A stretch of DNA of 64,000 bases from Taibaiella sp. GTDB taxonomy: Bacteria > Bacteroidota > Bacteroidia > Chitinophagales > Chitinophagaceae. The stretch covers positions 124,001-188,000 of the forward strand of contig JAEUVV010000003.1 in the NCBI GenBank assembly GCA_016786705.1, written 5' to 3'. Positions 8,701-17,163 of the stretch are shown one piece after another (within the stretch, counting starts at the first letter, position 1; each line of letters starts with the position of its first letter). Under the pieces are notes generated by a model. That model ran no database searches. It saw only the letters and a list, made by a program, of their open reading frames with translations, and had not been told where the DNA came from. The position numbers and the translations under genes are program-made.

Positions 8701-9384
8701 TCAGGGCAACCAGCTCGTGTCTTTGTTAAGTTTTCTTTTTTTAAGCACAGAGAATATTTCATTACCGGTATGCTCGTTAAAGCTATGAGTATCTGTAATG
8801 CCGGTTGAAAAACAATCATCATAACTTTCAATTTTCCAACGGACCAAGCGGCAATCCGGGTTTAGGTAAGCGGTGCTATAGGATTTTTCCTGTTTAGCGA
8901 CACGACGGTAAGCATCCTCCATATCTCTGGCTTTCACTAAAACATACCTTTCTTCATAGGTTTGCATACCAGTTGTGATGCCTTCTATCTGGATCGCCAC
9001 GGTCATTTTTACGCAGAAAAATTCAAGTATCTGTGATATTTTACATCTCTTTGCATGTTCTATCCTTTCGATGTAGACATTCCTTACGCAAGCCAGTTTT
9101 GCAATTGCAGCTAGCTTATCCAAACTGATCTCTGTTTTTATGCCACGCGGACTTCTTTTCGATCCAATCAGACTAAATGCAGAAAGTTTTATCTTTTTAA
9201 GCAATGCCTCTAATTGCTTTTTCAGAAAGTTGTCCCTATATCTTTTACGGTCATTGAGCTCAAGCTGAGTTATATCTTCAACTTTAGGATATTTCAAGTA
9301 AATGGAAACCGCCAGTTTCCGCTCTGAAGAGTTCATTTCTTTAGTAAATTTCCAATCTTCAAGATTATTTTTTTTATATTTCAT
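8701..9384 (-). CDS. DUF4288-type domain protein, 227 residues
   Basis: The middle and C-terminal part (about 125-195) resembles DUF4288: YEERYVLVKARDMEDAYRRV, then a Tyr/Asn-Pro segment and LVRWKIESYDDCF. The N-terminal 115 residues are basic and helical and have no known match. No signal peptide. The function of the family is unknown; small DUF4288 proteins are often found in accessory regions. Transcribed alone, flanked by the regulator relic downstream and a 308-bp empty gap upstream. Confidence 0.65.
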   Translation of the reverse strand: MKYKKNNLEDWKFTKEMNSSERKLAVSIYLKYPKVEDITQLELNDRKRYRDNFLKKQLEALLKKIKLSAFSLIGSKRSPRGIKTEISLDKLAAIAKLACVRNVYIERIEHAKRCKISQILEFFCVKMTVAIQIEGITTGMQTYEERYVLVKARDMEDAYRRVAKQEKSYSTAYLNPDCRLVRWKIESYDDCFSTGITDTHSFNEHTGNEIFSVLKKRKLNKDTSWLP

Positions 9385-9692
9385 ATTTCAATAAGCCTTA
9401 TTAAATATAGTAGCAGTACGTTTGTTTAATCAAACACTCTTCAGGGTCCATCCTACAGACAAACTTCAAACTCCGTATCCAGGTACCATTTACAGATGCA
9501 TTGAAAAATCGGATAAGGAATGAATTAATACTTCATCTGAATACTGCATGTAATATTTTTAAATCTAATAAAAATAAACAAATTACCATATATTATATAT
9601 AACCAACTCAACTAATCAGAGTTTTTCTAAATTTGGCCATTATATTTTAATCAACACCAGCGACATTATTAATAGTTTATCCATTCAAAAGA
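9385..9692. other. gene-free AT-rich gap
   Basis: 308 bp with no open frame of note and no repeat shared with the rest of the window. A TAAATTTG octamer on the plus strand near 9632 faces no gene and is probably chance in this AT-rich stretch. Confidence 0.5.
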
Positions 9693-10316
9693 TTAACAAT
9701 CAATAAATTCCTTCTCTTTTTCATAAGCAGGGTAACTTTTAATTGCCCTATTAAAATCTTCACAAGCTTTTTGAATATTACCCAATTTCCATTCTGCTTT
9801 TGCTTTAAGCATATATACATAATCTGGATTATATAAGTTTTTTATAGCCGCCTCGTAATCTACAACTGCTGCTTTATATTTTTCCAGCTTATAGAATGCG
9901 TTCCCACGCAATACAAATAAATCAGCTGATATTTCGGAGCCATTCTGACTGATAATGTTATTCACCTGTTCAATACAGGCTTCATAGGCCCCAAAAGTAA
10001 ATAATTGCCTGGCATAGTTTCTTCTCGCTGGCCAGAATTCAGGATCAAGTCTTAGCGCATATTCATATTCTTTGAGCGCAACCAGGTTAGTCAGGCTATC
10101 ATATGGACAATCTTTTGTCCGGCTATTTGCAGATTGGAAATAATCATTTGCAGTTTTTAAATGATTAAATTTTCTACAGGGATTATTTGAATGATCTTGC
10201 TGTGTAATGTAGTTAAAGAGTAAAGAATCACTAGCACTGAATTCAACTTTTTCCTCTTTTGCATTCCCACAACTAAAAAATGGAAACAGACAGGCAATAA
10301 AAATTAAATATTTCAT
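9693..10316 (-). CDS. TPR-repeat lipoprotein
   Basis: 207 residues. A lipoprotein signal ends in LFPFFSC-G, so Cys16 is the likely lipidated residue. Behind it are three to four tetratricopeptide-like helices: EYEYALRLDPEFWPARRNYARQL (about 88-110), FVLRGNAFYKLEKYKAAVVD and MLKAKAEWKLGNIQKACEDF. TPR lipoproteins scaffold protein complexes at the membrane; the partner is not known. The start is 6 bp from the end of the upstream ATP-grasp gene, so the two are co-transcribed. Confidence 0.8.
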   Translation of the reverse strand: MKYLIFIACLFPFFSCGNAKEEKVEFSASDSLLFNYITQQDHSNNPCRKFNHLKTANDYFQSANSRTKDCPYDSLTNLVALKEYEYALRLDPEFWPARRNYARQLFTFGAYEACIEQVNNIISQNGSEISADLFVLRGNAFYKLEKYKAAVVDYEAAIKNLYNPDYVYMLKAKAEWKLGNIQKACEDFNRAIKSYPAYEKEKEFIDC

Positions 10317-10322
10317 TTAGTA

Positions 10323-11144
10323 TTAATAATTATTTCTGGCGCTTAAGCATTTGGCCAGTTCCTCCCGCACCTCATCCGGGAAACCGGAAAGTCCGGGGAT
10401 ATCATTGTATTCTACGAAATAGCGGTTCCCGTTTTGCTCCTCCAGGATATCAACGGCCACAATGTCCGCTTTCAAATAGTCCTGCAACTTTTTCGTCTGC
10501 GCCACAAGACCCGGCTCCGGGTCTATCAATATAAAATCGGTCGTCTGCACATTCGCTTTCCAGAATTTACCTCTCCTGGCCATGGCCCAGACTTTATCAC
10601 CAACTGCCAGGTAACGGATATCTTTATCATAATTGATATAGGGTTCAATAGTAATATATTCCTCCGAAATAAAAAGCAAGTCTTTAATGTCCTGCCATTT
10701 CGCTTCACTATCCACCAGGACTTTACCAAAACCACCATGATAATTCCCGGCTTTAACCACGAATGGGAATTTCATTTCGATTTGACTTAAGAGCGTTGAG
10801 GTTGTCGCTACATTAAAAGGGATCAAAGGCAGATCACAGGCTTTTAAAACGTTCAACATACTTAAGCGGTCATAGCCCCGGGCTAATACATCCGCGGCAT
10901 TAACACAATGAATGCCGGAAAGCCGGATCAGCTCCAACGCTGTCTTATGCCTGGCATCGGGCCTGATAGCGCCCACGCGCCATAGAATCTTGTCGGGCTT
11001 ACAAACGCCGTTTTGGTCCACCACGAAAAGCCGGCCGTCTTTCAACAGCCATTCCGCTGTTTGAATTTTTTTTTGTTCTACTTTATATTGGGGTAAAAAC
11101 TCCTGCCAATAGGTTTCCCCGTTAATCACTAAAATGGTTTCCAT
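10323..11144 (-). CDS. ATP-grasp domain protein (RimK/synapsin-like)
   Basis: 273 residues. After an N-terminal pre-ATP-grasp region, the ATP-grasp fold shows PFVVKAGNYHGGFGKVLV (about 127-144) for the phosphate lid, EPYINYDKDIRYLAVGDKVWAMARRG for the second lysine/arginine region, and DIVAVDILEE...FVEYNDIPGLSGF for the metal-binding Asp/Glu/Asn near the C-terminus. Such enzymes join a carboxylate to an amine or thiol with ATP; the substrate is unknown. It precedes the TPR lipoprotein by 6 bp. A role in peptide or protein-tail modification is only inferred from RimK similarity. Confidence 0.8.
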   Translation of the reverse strand: METILVINGETYWQEFLPQYKVEQKKIQTAEWLLKDGRLFVVDQNGVCKPDKILWRVGAIRPDARHKTALELIRLSGIHCVNAADVLARGYDRLSMLNVLKACDLPLIPFNVATTSTLLSQIEMKFPFVVKAGNYHGGFGKVLVDSEAKWQDIKDLLFISEEYITIEPYINYDKDIRYLAVGDKVWAMARRGKFWKANVQTTDFILIDPEPGLVAQTKKLQDYLKADIVAVDILEEQNGNRYFVEYNDIPGLSGFPDEVREELAKCLSARNNY

Positions 11145-11247
11145 GTTCTTCGCGTCTAAAGTTTATCACTAAGTCATTAACAGGCTTTGTTTATGCGCTT
11201 TTTAATTAAGCAGTAAGATTATTATTTAATCAACCTGATCAGACAAT

Positions 11248-11877
11248 TTAAGATGTCGGCCCCTGTTTCCTAAGCAGGTCCATATTATATAAATCCCGTT
11301 TTTCGTCCAGGAACAGCTGTTTCAAATTATATTTTACGCGCATCACCTGGCTGGGATGTGTAAAACAATGAAAAGCGATCTCTTTTTTAAACAAGCTCTT
11401 TTCGATCTTATCAAAGATAACGTTGAACTCAATTGTTTCACGATCTTCCCTAACACCTTTAAGGGATTCTTCCAGCAATGCTTTCATCCTGGCCGATACA
11501 TCCGCAATGATCTTGTCATTTAATTTCTGATCGAAAATATTTATTTTCTCGATCAGCCGGCCATATTCATATACTTTTCGATAAATATACCCTTTATCAA
11601 TAAGGTCCTTAATGATCACGTCTTTATCCTCATCAACGGCATTTTCATCAAGAGCCAGCTCCAGCATGATCCGTTTGCCCATATCATGATAAAGCAAGCC
11701 GGAAACAATATTGATTTCCTTATTACAGGCCTTACAGGTAGCAGTATTCAGTGTGCCAGACAACACTTTTTGTTTCAACTCAGGGTCAATAGTGACATTG
11801 ACCGATTGATAGTAATTAACTTCCTGTACCACCTGGCAATAAGGGCAGGATTGAAGTGATTTATGGGCTAAGCTCAT
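11248..11877 (-). CDS. CpXC domain protein
   Basis: 209 residues. The N-terminal 90 residues form a CpXC zinc-binding domain: CPYC (residues 11-14), VNVTIDPELKQKVLSGTLN, then CKAC (about 44-47) and a LLYHD motif (62-66), matching the family pattern with two Cys pairs. The remaining 110 residues are helical and charged without a known match. CpXC proteins are found singly in many bacteria and their role is unknown. It follows a 141-residue unknown gene by 36 bp. Confidence 0.78.
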   Translation of the reverse strand: MSLAHKSLQSCPYCQVVQEVNYYQSVNVTIDPELKQKVLSGTLNTATCKACNKEINIVSGLLYHDMGKRIMLELALDENAVDEDKDVIIKDLIDKGYIYRKVYEYGRLIEKINIFDQKLNDKIIADVSARMKALLEESLKGVREDRETIEFNVIFDKIEKSLFKKEIAFHCFTHPSQVMRVKYNLKQLFLDEKRDLYNMDLLRKQGPTS

Positions 11878-11913
11878 GGTCTTTTTAAAAGGCTTGCATT
11901 AAAAATAAAACGG

Positions 11914-12339
11914 TTACAAAATAGCTATTTTATTTTTATCCGGCCGATAAGGCCAGTGTTTTTCTTCATAGATAACACTGTAAAACTGTTTTAGGGCATC
12001 GTGAAAAGGTCTGAGTATTTTACCGGCAGTTCGTTTGATCCTTATGAGTTGTTTTTTTTCAGCGCTTTCCTGGTTCAAATCGTCGATATGCAAAATGTCA
12101 AGCGAAATTTCTTCACCATTTTTTGTAAAATCAAAAAAGTAGGCGGCTGGTTCCAGCCACCAGGTTACGCGTCGCTGTTCTTTATCCTGTAATTGAGTTA
12201 CTACATGGAGCAATTCTTCGGCCGGGTCATTGAGTACATCCGAGGCATCAATGGGCAAATAAAAATTCCCGTAATAAAGTTCTGCCGGTAACCAACCATG
12301 CTCAGGTGTACCTAATGTAAATGAAAGTTTAGGGTTCAT
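11914..12339 (-). CDS. unknown protein, 141 residues
   Basis: Not recognised. Soluble, mixed alpha/beta by eye, rich in Trp and aromatic residues (VTWWLEPAAYFFDF, about 58-71), acidic middle and basic C-terminus. No signal peptide. It is the first gene of a probable operon with the CpXC gene 36 bp downstream, and the pair resembles small accessory two-gene cassettes, though nothing in the sequence proves a toxin or immunity role. Confidence 0.6.
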   Translation of the reverse strand: MNPKLSFTLGTPEHGWLPAELYYGNFYLPIDASDVLNDPAEELLHVVTQLQDKEQRRVTWWLEPAAYFFDFTKNGEEISLDILHIDDLNQESAEKKQLIRIKRTAGKILRPFHDALKQFYSVIYEEKHWPYRPDKNKIAIL

Positions 12340-12415
12340 TTTTATGGTATTTATTATGAGTTTAAACCGACGGAAACATAACCTTAACCTCAGCTCATTT
12401 ATTTTTACAGAATTA

Positions 12416-12448
12416 AAAACCTATAAGGTTTTTGAAACCTTATAAGTT
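12416..12448. repeat. short palindromic repeat (CTATAAGG type), second copy
   Basis: AACCTATAAGGTT followed by a short loop and AACCTTATAAGTT; same element as 2909-2940. Here it lies between divergent genes. Confidence 0.6.
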
Positions 12449-12481
12449 AGGTTAACCAGCCCCATTAACCGGTAAAAGTAA

Positions 12482-12580
12482 TTATTTAGCAGATAAATCG
12501 TACTGGATTCCGAAATTCAGGGTAAAATACCGTTTCACCACAAGGGTTTCATCATATATCGCAACCGACTGCGCTAATCC
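12482..12580 (-). pseudogene. relic of an outer-membrane beta-barrel gene, 3' end
   Basis: On the minus strand this stretch translates to an open 32-residue tail ending VKRYFTLNFGIQYDLSAK and a TAA stop at 12482. Alternating hydrophobic residues and aromatic pairs are typical of the last strands of a Bacteroidota outer-membrane barrel. Upstream the frame hits TAG at 12581, while a neighbouring frame continues with FSFILGISAVGCDI, as if one base shift separates them. No start or other domain remains. Low confidence because it is short. Confidence 0.35.
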
Positions 12581-12632
12581 CTAAAATAAAACTAAAATCC
12601 CCTTAGCAGCATAGCACTATATTTTATTGACC

Positions 12633-12640
12633 TAAATTTG
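12633..12640 (+). promoter_or_regulatory. TAAATTTG -7 element
   Basis: Exact TAnnTTTG match whose last base lies 10 bp before the ATG at 12650. It decides the start of the next gene: a TTG inside the box would begin the longer ORF, but the ATG downstream of it is the sensible one. Confidence 0.55.
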
Positions 12641-12649
12641 GGCTTGCTC

Positions 12650-13012
12650 ATGCATCAAATAGCCAGATATAGCCTCAATAAGCTTATCGTCCTGTGGACG
12701 GTCTTATTGCTGTTTACACCATGTACGGCCAAACAATCGCTTAAAGGCTTCCTGGGTCTCCCGGTCTCCACACTGAATACTGCCGGGCAGGCCAATAAGC
12801 TCCGCAACTGCCCCGAAACCAGGCAGGCTTCAGAAAACCAATCTACAGCTTACTCCTCAGCAAAACAATTCAAAGACCTGCTGCCAGGTGACCCCATTGC
12901 TTTCCTGGCAACTTATAAGGAAACGGTCACAGTAAAGCTCCCGGACATTACTAACCGGCGCCAGGCCTACACCGTTCCTATATACATTCTCCACGAGCGA
13001 CTGCTTATTTAG
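12650..13012 (+). CDS. small secreted or membrane-anchored protein, unknown
   Basis: 120 residues from the ATG at 12650. The first 28 residues form a signal peptide or anchor (LNKLIVLWTVLLLFTPCTA), and the mature part is short, with two Cys and a C-terminal beta-like stretch (VTVKLPDI...YTVPIYIL). No known domain. It is 114 bp ahead of the DoxD-like gene on the same strand, so it may serve with it. Start chosen because the TAAATTTG box overlaps the upstream TTG. Confidence 0.6.
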   Translation: MHQIARYSLNKLIVLWTVLLLFTPCTAKQSLKGFLGLPVSTLNTAGQANKLRNCPETRQASENQSTAYSSAKQFKDLLPGDPIAFLATYKETVTVKLPDITNRRQAYTVPIYILHERLLI

Positions 13013-13126
13013 TACACTATTTATTAATTACTTATGTGCTTTTACTAAAGCGCACAAGGACATTCGGAGCGGCACAGGCAACTCCGGCTATATTTTTATG
13101 TGTATCCTCAACAATAAGCTTTTGAC

Positions 13127-14146
13127 ATGAATCAAAATAACTACTATGCCGGCTTATTGACCACTGCATTGCGCTGGGTCACCGGCTGGACTTACTTTTC
13201 CGCTTTCTGGAGAAGATTAGTACTGGAAAATAAATTAAACCCTGAAGAAGCCGGCTATATCGGCGAAAAATTCAACCACTTCTTACCCAATGCCCTGGGC
13301 ATCAAACCGATGATCGAATACCTCGTCAGCCACCCGGAGGCGCTCTGGTGGGCAATGGCCATTTTCACTATTGTAGAAGGCATTGTCGGGCTCTTCTTTA
13401 TACTTGGTCTTTTCACAAGGGCGAACAGTATTGCCGTAATGTCTTTGGCCCTAGGCATCCTGCTGGGATCTGGCTGGCTGGGCACCACCTGCCTGGATGA
13501 ATGGCAGATCGGCATCCTGGGTATTGCTTCGGGCTTTACGGTTTTCCTGTCGGGTGGGGGCTACTATTCCATGGATCATTACCTGTCCCGCAGCAACAGG
13601 CGCTTTTCCGGCAGCCGTTTATGCCAATGGCTGGGCTCAGGCCCTTTAGGGCTCAAAGAAGCTACCGTAAAGAAAACAGCCTTAAGCGGCGCTATACTCA
13701 TCTTCGCCCTAAGCTTATTCACCAATCAATATTTCCACGGCGGCGTTTATGGTAAACTGCATAACCTTTCAGTACGGCCACACGTTACGATCACAGAACC
13801 GGAACTTGATAAAGGGAGTTTAAGCTTTACCGTATTCCGGGACGAAGGCGCGGATGTATACGGTTCTTTTTTGATAGGGCTGCAATTAAAAGATAAAGAG
13901 GGAAAGGTTGTTTTTAAACAGGACCAGCAACAGTTATCAATGCTTAAACCGGAACAGGTAAGTAATAGTTACGTAGCTAAAGTAAAACCCGGCAAACACA
14001 GCCTGGTATTGCCCTTAGGAGCAAAAGCCCGTTTAAAATTCTCTGACCCGGTATTACAGCAGCTGCAAGGCGTTTATACCCTCACTTTAACCGATATCAG
14101 CGGTTTAAGCTGGGAACAAACAGTAGCAACGCTACCTGTTCAATAA
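13127..14146 (+). CDS. DoxD/DoxA-type membrane protein (thiosulfate:quinone oxidoreductase-like)
   Basis: 339 residues. The N-terminal half (about 1-150) matches the DoxD small subunit of thiosulfate:quinone oxidoreductase, with four membrane helices (ALWWAMAIFTIVEGIVGLFF, MSLALGILLGSGWLG, IGILGIASGFTVFLSG and the first helix at 9-25). A helix at 185-203 anchors a C-terminal domain outside the membrane (210-339) that resembles DoxA. In Acidianus, DoxD and DoxA are separate subunits that pass electrons from thiosulfate to quinone; here they are one chain. Bacteroidota carry many such fusions and actual thiosulfate oxidation is not shown. Ends in a large inverted repeat shared with glyA. Confidence 0.82.
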   Translation: MNQNNYYAGLLTTALRWVTGWTYFSAFWRRLVLENKLNPEEAGYIGEKFNHFLPNALGIKPMIEYLVSHPEALWWAMAIFTIVEGIVGLFFILGLFTRANSIAVMSLALGILLGSGWLGTTCLDEWQIGILGIASGFTVFLSGGGYYSMDHYLSRSNRRFSGSRLCQWLGSGPLGLKEATVKKTALSGAILIFALSLFTNQYFHGGVYGKLHNLSVRPHVTITEPELDKGSLSFTVFRDEGADVYGSFLIGLQLKDKEGKVVFKQDQQQLSMLKPEQVSNSYVAKVKPGKHSLVLPLGAKARLKFSDPVLQQLQGVYTLTLTDISGLSWEQTVATLPVQ

Positions 14147-14156
14147 CCTGAAATAA

Positions 14157-14278
14157 AAAGAGTGTTCTGATTTAATTTGTTCATACTGAGTTTATCGAAG
14201 GATAGACAAATTTGCTTTAAATTTTTCCGCATTTCGACAAGCTCAATGTGACAAAAATTTAATTTCAGAACACTCTTT
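14157..14278. terminator. long inverted repeat between convergent genes, with partial R1-like core
   Basis: Perfect 14-bp arms (14157-14170 and 14265-14278) enclose about 94 bp. Inside lie TTTCGACAAGCTCAATGTGA (14232-14251), the block seen in R1 repeats, and an inverted degenerate copy of it around 14179-14200. Placed between the DoxD-like gene and glyA, it could end transcription from both sides. Confidence 0.6.
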
Positions 14279-14298
14279 ATTTTTACTTAAAGACTGGT

Positions 14299-15579
14299 TT
14301 AGCCCATTTCCGGGTACAGGTCAAAACCTGTCATATATTCATTAATCTCGCCTCTTACCGTAGCGATCACGCTGTCATTATCAGCATTCATCAACACCTG
14401 GTCCAGCCAGTAGACTACCTGTTGCATTTCTTTTTCTTTAAAGCCACGCGTAGTCAATGCCGGTACGCCTACACGGATACCGGAAGTGATAAACGGTGAT
14501 TTATCATCAAAAGGCACCATGTTTTTATTAATGGTAATATCCGCTTTTACTAAAGTATTCTCGGCCTTTTTACCGGAAATACCTTTATTTCTCAGGTCGA
14601 TCAGCAGTAAATGGTTGTCAGTACCACCGGATACCAGGTCATAACCTTTTTCCAGAAAAGCGTTCGCCATTGCCTGTGCATTGCTTTGCATCTGGCGGGC
14701 ATATGCCTTATAATCATCCTGCAGGATCTCGAAGAAAGAAACTGCCTTAGCCGCGATCACATGCTCTAATGGTCCGCCCTGGATGCCCGGGAATACGGAC
14801 AGATCGATCAACTGGCTCATGGTTCTTACTTCACCTTTTGGTGTTGTCAGCCCCCATGGATTTTCGAAATCATTTTTCATCATGATGATACCGCCACGTG
14901 GACCACGTAAAGTTTTGTGGGTAGTAGAGGTTACAAAATGACAATGATCAAAAGGTGAATTCAATAATCCGGCAGCAATAAGGCCCGCAGGGTGGGCGAT
15001 ATCTGCCATTACCAAAGCGCCTACTTTATCGGCAATAGCACGTACACGGGCATAATCCCAGTCGCGGCTGTAGGCAGAAGCCCCGCAAATGATCAGCTTT
15101 GGCTTTACCTCTTTCGCTTTTTGCTCCATATCATCATAGTCCACGAGGCCGTCTTCTCTCTTTACACCGTAATGGTGTGCCTGGTATGTTTTACCAGAAA
15201 AAGCAACCGGGGAACCATGCGTCAGGTGTCCGCCCATGCTCAGATCAAGGCCCAGTATGGCGTCTCCGGGCTGTAATACTACTGCCTGCACGGCCATATT
15301 AGCCTGCGCGCCACTGTGCGGCTGAACATTAGCGTAGGCAATATTAAATATTTCTTTCAGACGGTCGATGGCCAGTTGCTCACTCTTATCTACTACCTCA
15401 CAGCCGCCATAATATCTTTTACCCGGGTAACCTTCCGCGTATTTATTGGTCATCACGTTACCCATGGCCTGCATTACCTGCAAGCTGGTAAAGTTTTCTG
15501 AAGCAATCAGCTCTAATCCTCTTCTTTGTCTTTGGAGCTCTTCCTGAATTAAATCAAAAATGGCAGTATCTCTTGTCAT
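14299..15579 (-). CDS. glyA: serine hydroxymethyltransferase
   Basis: PLP enzyme converting serine and tetrahydrofolate to glycine and methylene-tetrahydrofolate, the main one-carbon source for purines and thymidylate. 426 residues, usual length. [11 protein letters not shown] near the N-terminus, [15 protein letters not shown] (about 48-62), [10 protein letters not shown] (about 87-96) and the PLP-lysine loop [14 protein letters not shown] are all present. It is the last gene of a minus-strand operon with flavin reductase and a tiny Cys-rich ORF. Confidence 0.97.
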   Translation of the reverse strand: MTRDTAIFDLIQEELQRQRRGLELIASENFTSLQVMQAMGNVMTNKYAEGYPGKRYYGGCEVVDKSEQLAIDRLKEIFNIAYANVQPHSGAQANMAVQAVVLQPGDAILGLDLSMGGHLTHGSPVAFSGKTYQAHHYGVKREDGLVDYDDMEQKAKEVKPKLIICGASAYSRDWDYARVRAIADKVGALVMADIAHPAGLIAAGLLNSPFDHCHFVTSTTHKTLRGPRGGIIMMKNDFENPWGLTTPKGEVRTMSQLIDLSVFPGIQGGPLEHVIAAKAVSFFEILQDDYKAYARQMQSNAQAMANAFLEKGYDLVSGGTDNHLLLIDLRNKGISGKKAENTLVKADITINKNMVPFDDKSPFITSGIRVGVPALTTRGFKEKEMQQVVYWLDQVLMNADNDSVIATVRGEINEYMTGFDLYPEMG

Positions 15580-15606
15580 GTTTTTAGCTATTTGATAATT
15601 TTTAGA

Positions 15607-15756
15607 TTACTTTTTCGGGCAGGACTTGCAACGCTTGCCCCGCTTATATTTTTTACAGCATTTTTTGGCTTCGCAAAACAGCGCACACTTAAACGCGCCA
15701 ATGCTAAAATCATGTTTTTCTTCCTGCTCCACACGTTCCGGTACGACACTTTTCAT
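15607..15756 (-). CDS. tiny Cys/Lys-rich protein, 49 residues
   Basis: ATG at 15756 to TAA at 15607. The translation starts MKSVVPERVEQEEKHDF and ends KKYKRGKRCKSCPKK; six Cys (24, 28, 33, 34, 43, 46) and many Lys fill the second half, a pattern suited to metal binding. It fits exactly between flavin reductase (20 bp gap) and glyA (27 bp gap), which argues for a real translated gene in the operon. No family recognised. Confidence 0.6.
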   Translation of the reverse strand: MKSVVPERVEQEEKHDFSIGAFKCALFCEAKKCCKKYKRGKRCKSCPKK

Positions 15757-15776
15757 GATAATTAATTTTATTATAG

Positions 15777-16658
15777 TTAATTGTTAGCCAGCAATACCTG
15801 CCAGGCCAGCTCAATATCGCCTTTATGAATTAACTCTTTGGCGTATTGGTGTAAGGCGATCTGCTGCTCTGCTGCATCATCGCTATATTCTTTAAGAATA
15901 TGAATCAGCCGTTCATCATTTGAAATATCGGTAAGTACCGGTATTTCAGAGCTATTGGCCAGTATACCTAAATCATTTCCCGTAAGCACGCTTGAGTTTA
16001 ATACGGACTGCGGTAATTGGTCAAATCCGATACCTAACTGCAGGTTAGGCTTAGGTACTTCAAAAACACTGTCCCCGGAAGCACGGCAGTAATAATCCAT
16101 ACCCATACGCGCTACCAGGTCAATTTTATGCGGATCGATCTGCAGGTTTTCATCCAGAATCGCGTCGTCAATATGCATTTTAATTACCTCGCAAATGATC
16201 AGGTTGGCTGCGCCGCCACCTTCACCGATCGGTTTTACTTCCATCACCCGGCATTCCAGGCTTACCGGGGCTTCCTTCACCCGGAATGGTTTTACCAGGT
16301 CTGATGCGACCGGCGTAAACCCGGATTTAATAAACTCATCGGTACCTTTAGGGTATTCACAGCTGGCCAGGCTCATTTGCTGTACCATAGCATAAGACAC
16401 CACATTGATCACTACCTCCTGCGTTTCCTGTACATTTTCCAGGGTATGCTTAATAGTATTATCTCTTACCCTGCGTGCCGGAGAGAATACCACTACCGGC
16501 GGGTTACTGCCGAAAACATTGAAAAAGCTGAAGGGAGATAAATTGGCATTGCCTTCATTATCTATAGTGCTGGCAAAACAAATGGGTCTTGGCGCTACAC
16601 TGCCTAGTAAATAGGCATGCAGCTGTTTGGTACTGATTTCTTGCGGTAAAACTTTCAT
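15777..16658 (-). CDS. flavin reductase family protein (FMN-binding split barrel)
   Basis: 293 residues from the ATG at 16658. Residues 10-190 form the FMN-binding split barrel of the flavin reductase/DIM6-NTAB family: LLGSVAPRPICFASTIDNEGNANLSPFSFFNVFGSNPP, then FSPARRVRDNTIKHTL. The last 90 residues are a helical extension common in Bacteroidota members. It likely reduces or binds flavin; the partner enzyme is unknown. The TAAATTTG box at 16676-16683 lies between the longer TTG start and this ATG, which settles the start. Confidence 0.85.
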   Translation of the reverse strand: MKVLPQEISTKQLHAYLLGSVAPRPICFASTIDNEGNANLSPFSFFNVFGSNPPVVVFSPARRVRDNTIKHTLENVQETQEVVINVVSYAMVQQMSLASCEYPKGTDEFIKSGFTPVASDLVKPFRVKEAPVSLECRVMEVKPIGEGGGAANLIICEVIKMHIDDAILDENLQIDPHKIDLVARMGMDYYCRASGDSVFEVPKPNLQLGIGFDQLPQSVLNSSVLTGNDLGILANSSEIPVLTDISNDERLIHILKEYSDDAAEQQIALHQYAKELIHKGDIELAWQVLLANN

Positions 16659-16675
16659 ATCTTTTCTAAACCCGG

Positions 16676-16683
16676 CAAATTTA
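16676..16683 (-). promoter_or_regulatory. TAAATTTG -7 element of the flavin reductase-glyA operon
   Basis: Exact TAnnTTTG match on the minus strand, 17 bp before the ATG at 16658. Confidence 0.55.
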
Positions 16684-16727
16684 AACAAATACTTATATTA
16701 AAGCTCAATTACCGGTAAAAAACAAGA

Positions 16728-16753
16728 AAGAGCTATGCCCGGCAATAGCTCTT
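16728..16753 (-). terminator. terminator after the TerB-like gene
   Basis: Arms AAGAGCTAT (16728-16736) and ATAGCTCTT (16745-16753) with an 8-nt GC-rich loop, 9 bp past the stop; on the minus strand a T-rich tail follows. Confidence 0.65.
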
Positions 16754-16761
16754 CTGAAAAT

Positions 16762-17127
16762 TTAAGCGTCTTTATTTTCAATATTCCAGTTATCAAATAA
16801 AAGATTCAGGTAATGATTCTCTTTCGCGGTGATCACCTCATCTGCTTTACAGAGCTTAAGAGCGAACTGTATAAAGTTCAGGCGCTCTTCTTCAGTAGCA
16901 TCTTCGTAAAAATCATCCATGTATTTTAAGAAATGGGCTTCCCAGTCTTCCTGGCTCAGGCTGCTGATGATATCCATTTCTTTATCTAAATTAATATGAA
17001 AAGGAAACTCCTGTACCAAAAATTCGCGCACGATCATATCCCCGTCAACAGAAAATTTATAGTCTACCGCAGATAAGATCATTAATAAATGGTAACCGGC
17101 AATTGTTTTATTCGTTCGTCTGTGCAT
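16762..17127 (-). CDS. TerB-like helical protein
   Basis: 121 residues, all-helical, acidic. HLLMILSAVDYKFSVDGDMIVREFL (13-37) and the C-terminal CKADEVITAKENHYLNLLFD match the paired helical pattern with an acidic DGD/ADE loop seen in TerB and DjlA N-terminal domains. Such domains bind metals or partners at the membrane in tellurite/stress proteins; the exact role here is not known. Lies 36 bp downstream of alanine dehydrogenase and is probably co-transcribed. Confidence 0.6.
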   Translation of the reverse strand: MHRRTNKTIAGYHLLMILSAVDYKFSVDGDMIVREFLVQEFPFHINLDKEMDIISSLSQEDWEAHFLKYMDDFYEDATEEERLNFIQFALKLCKADEVITAKENHYLNLLFDNWNIENKDA

Positions 17128-17163
17128 ATGGTTTTAGTTAGTAATAGCTTTAGTGTCTTTCGC

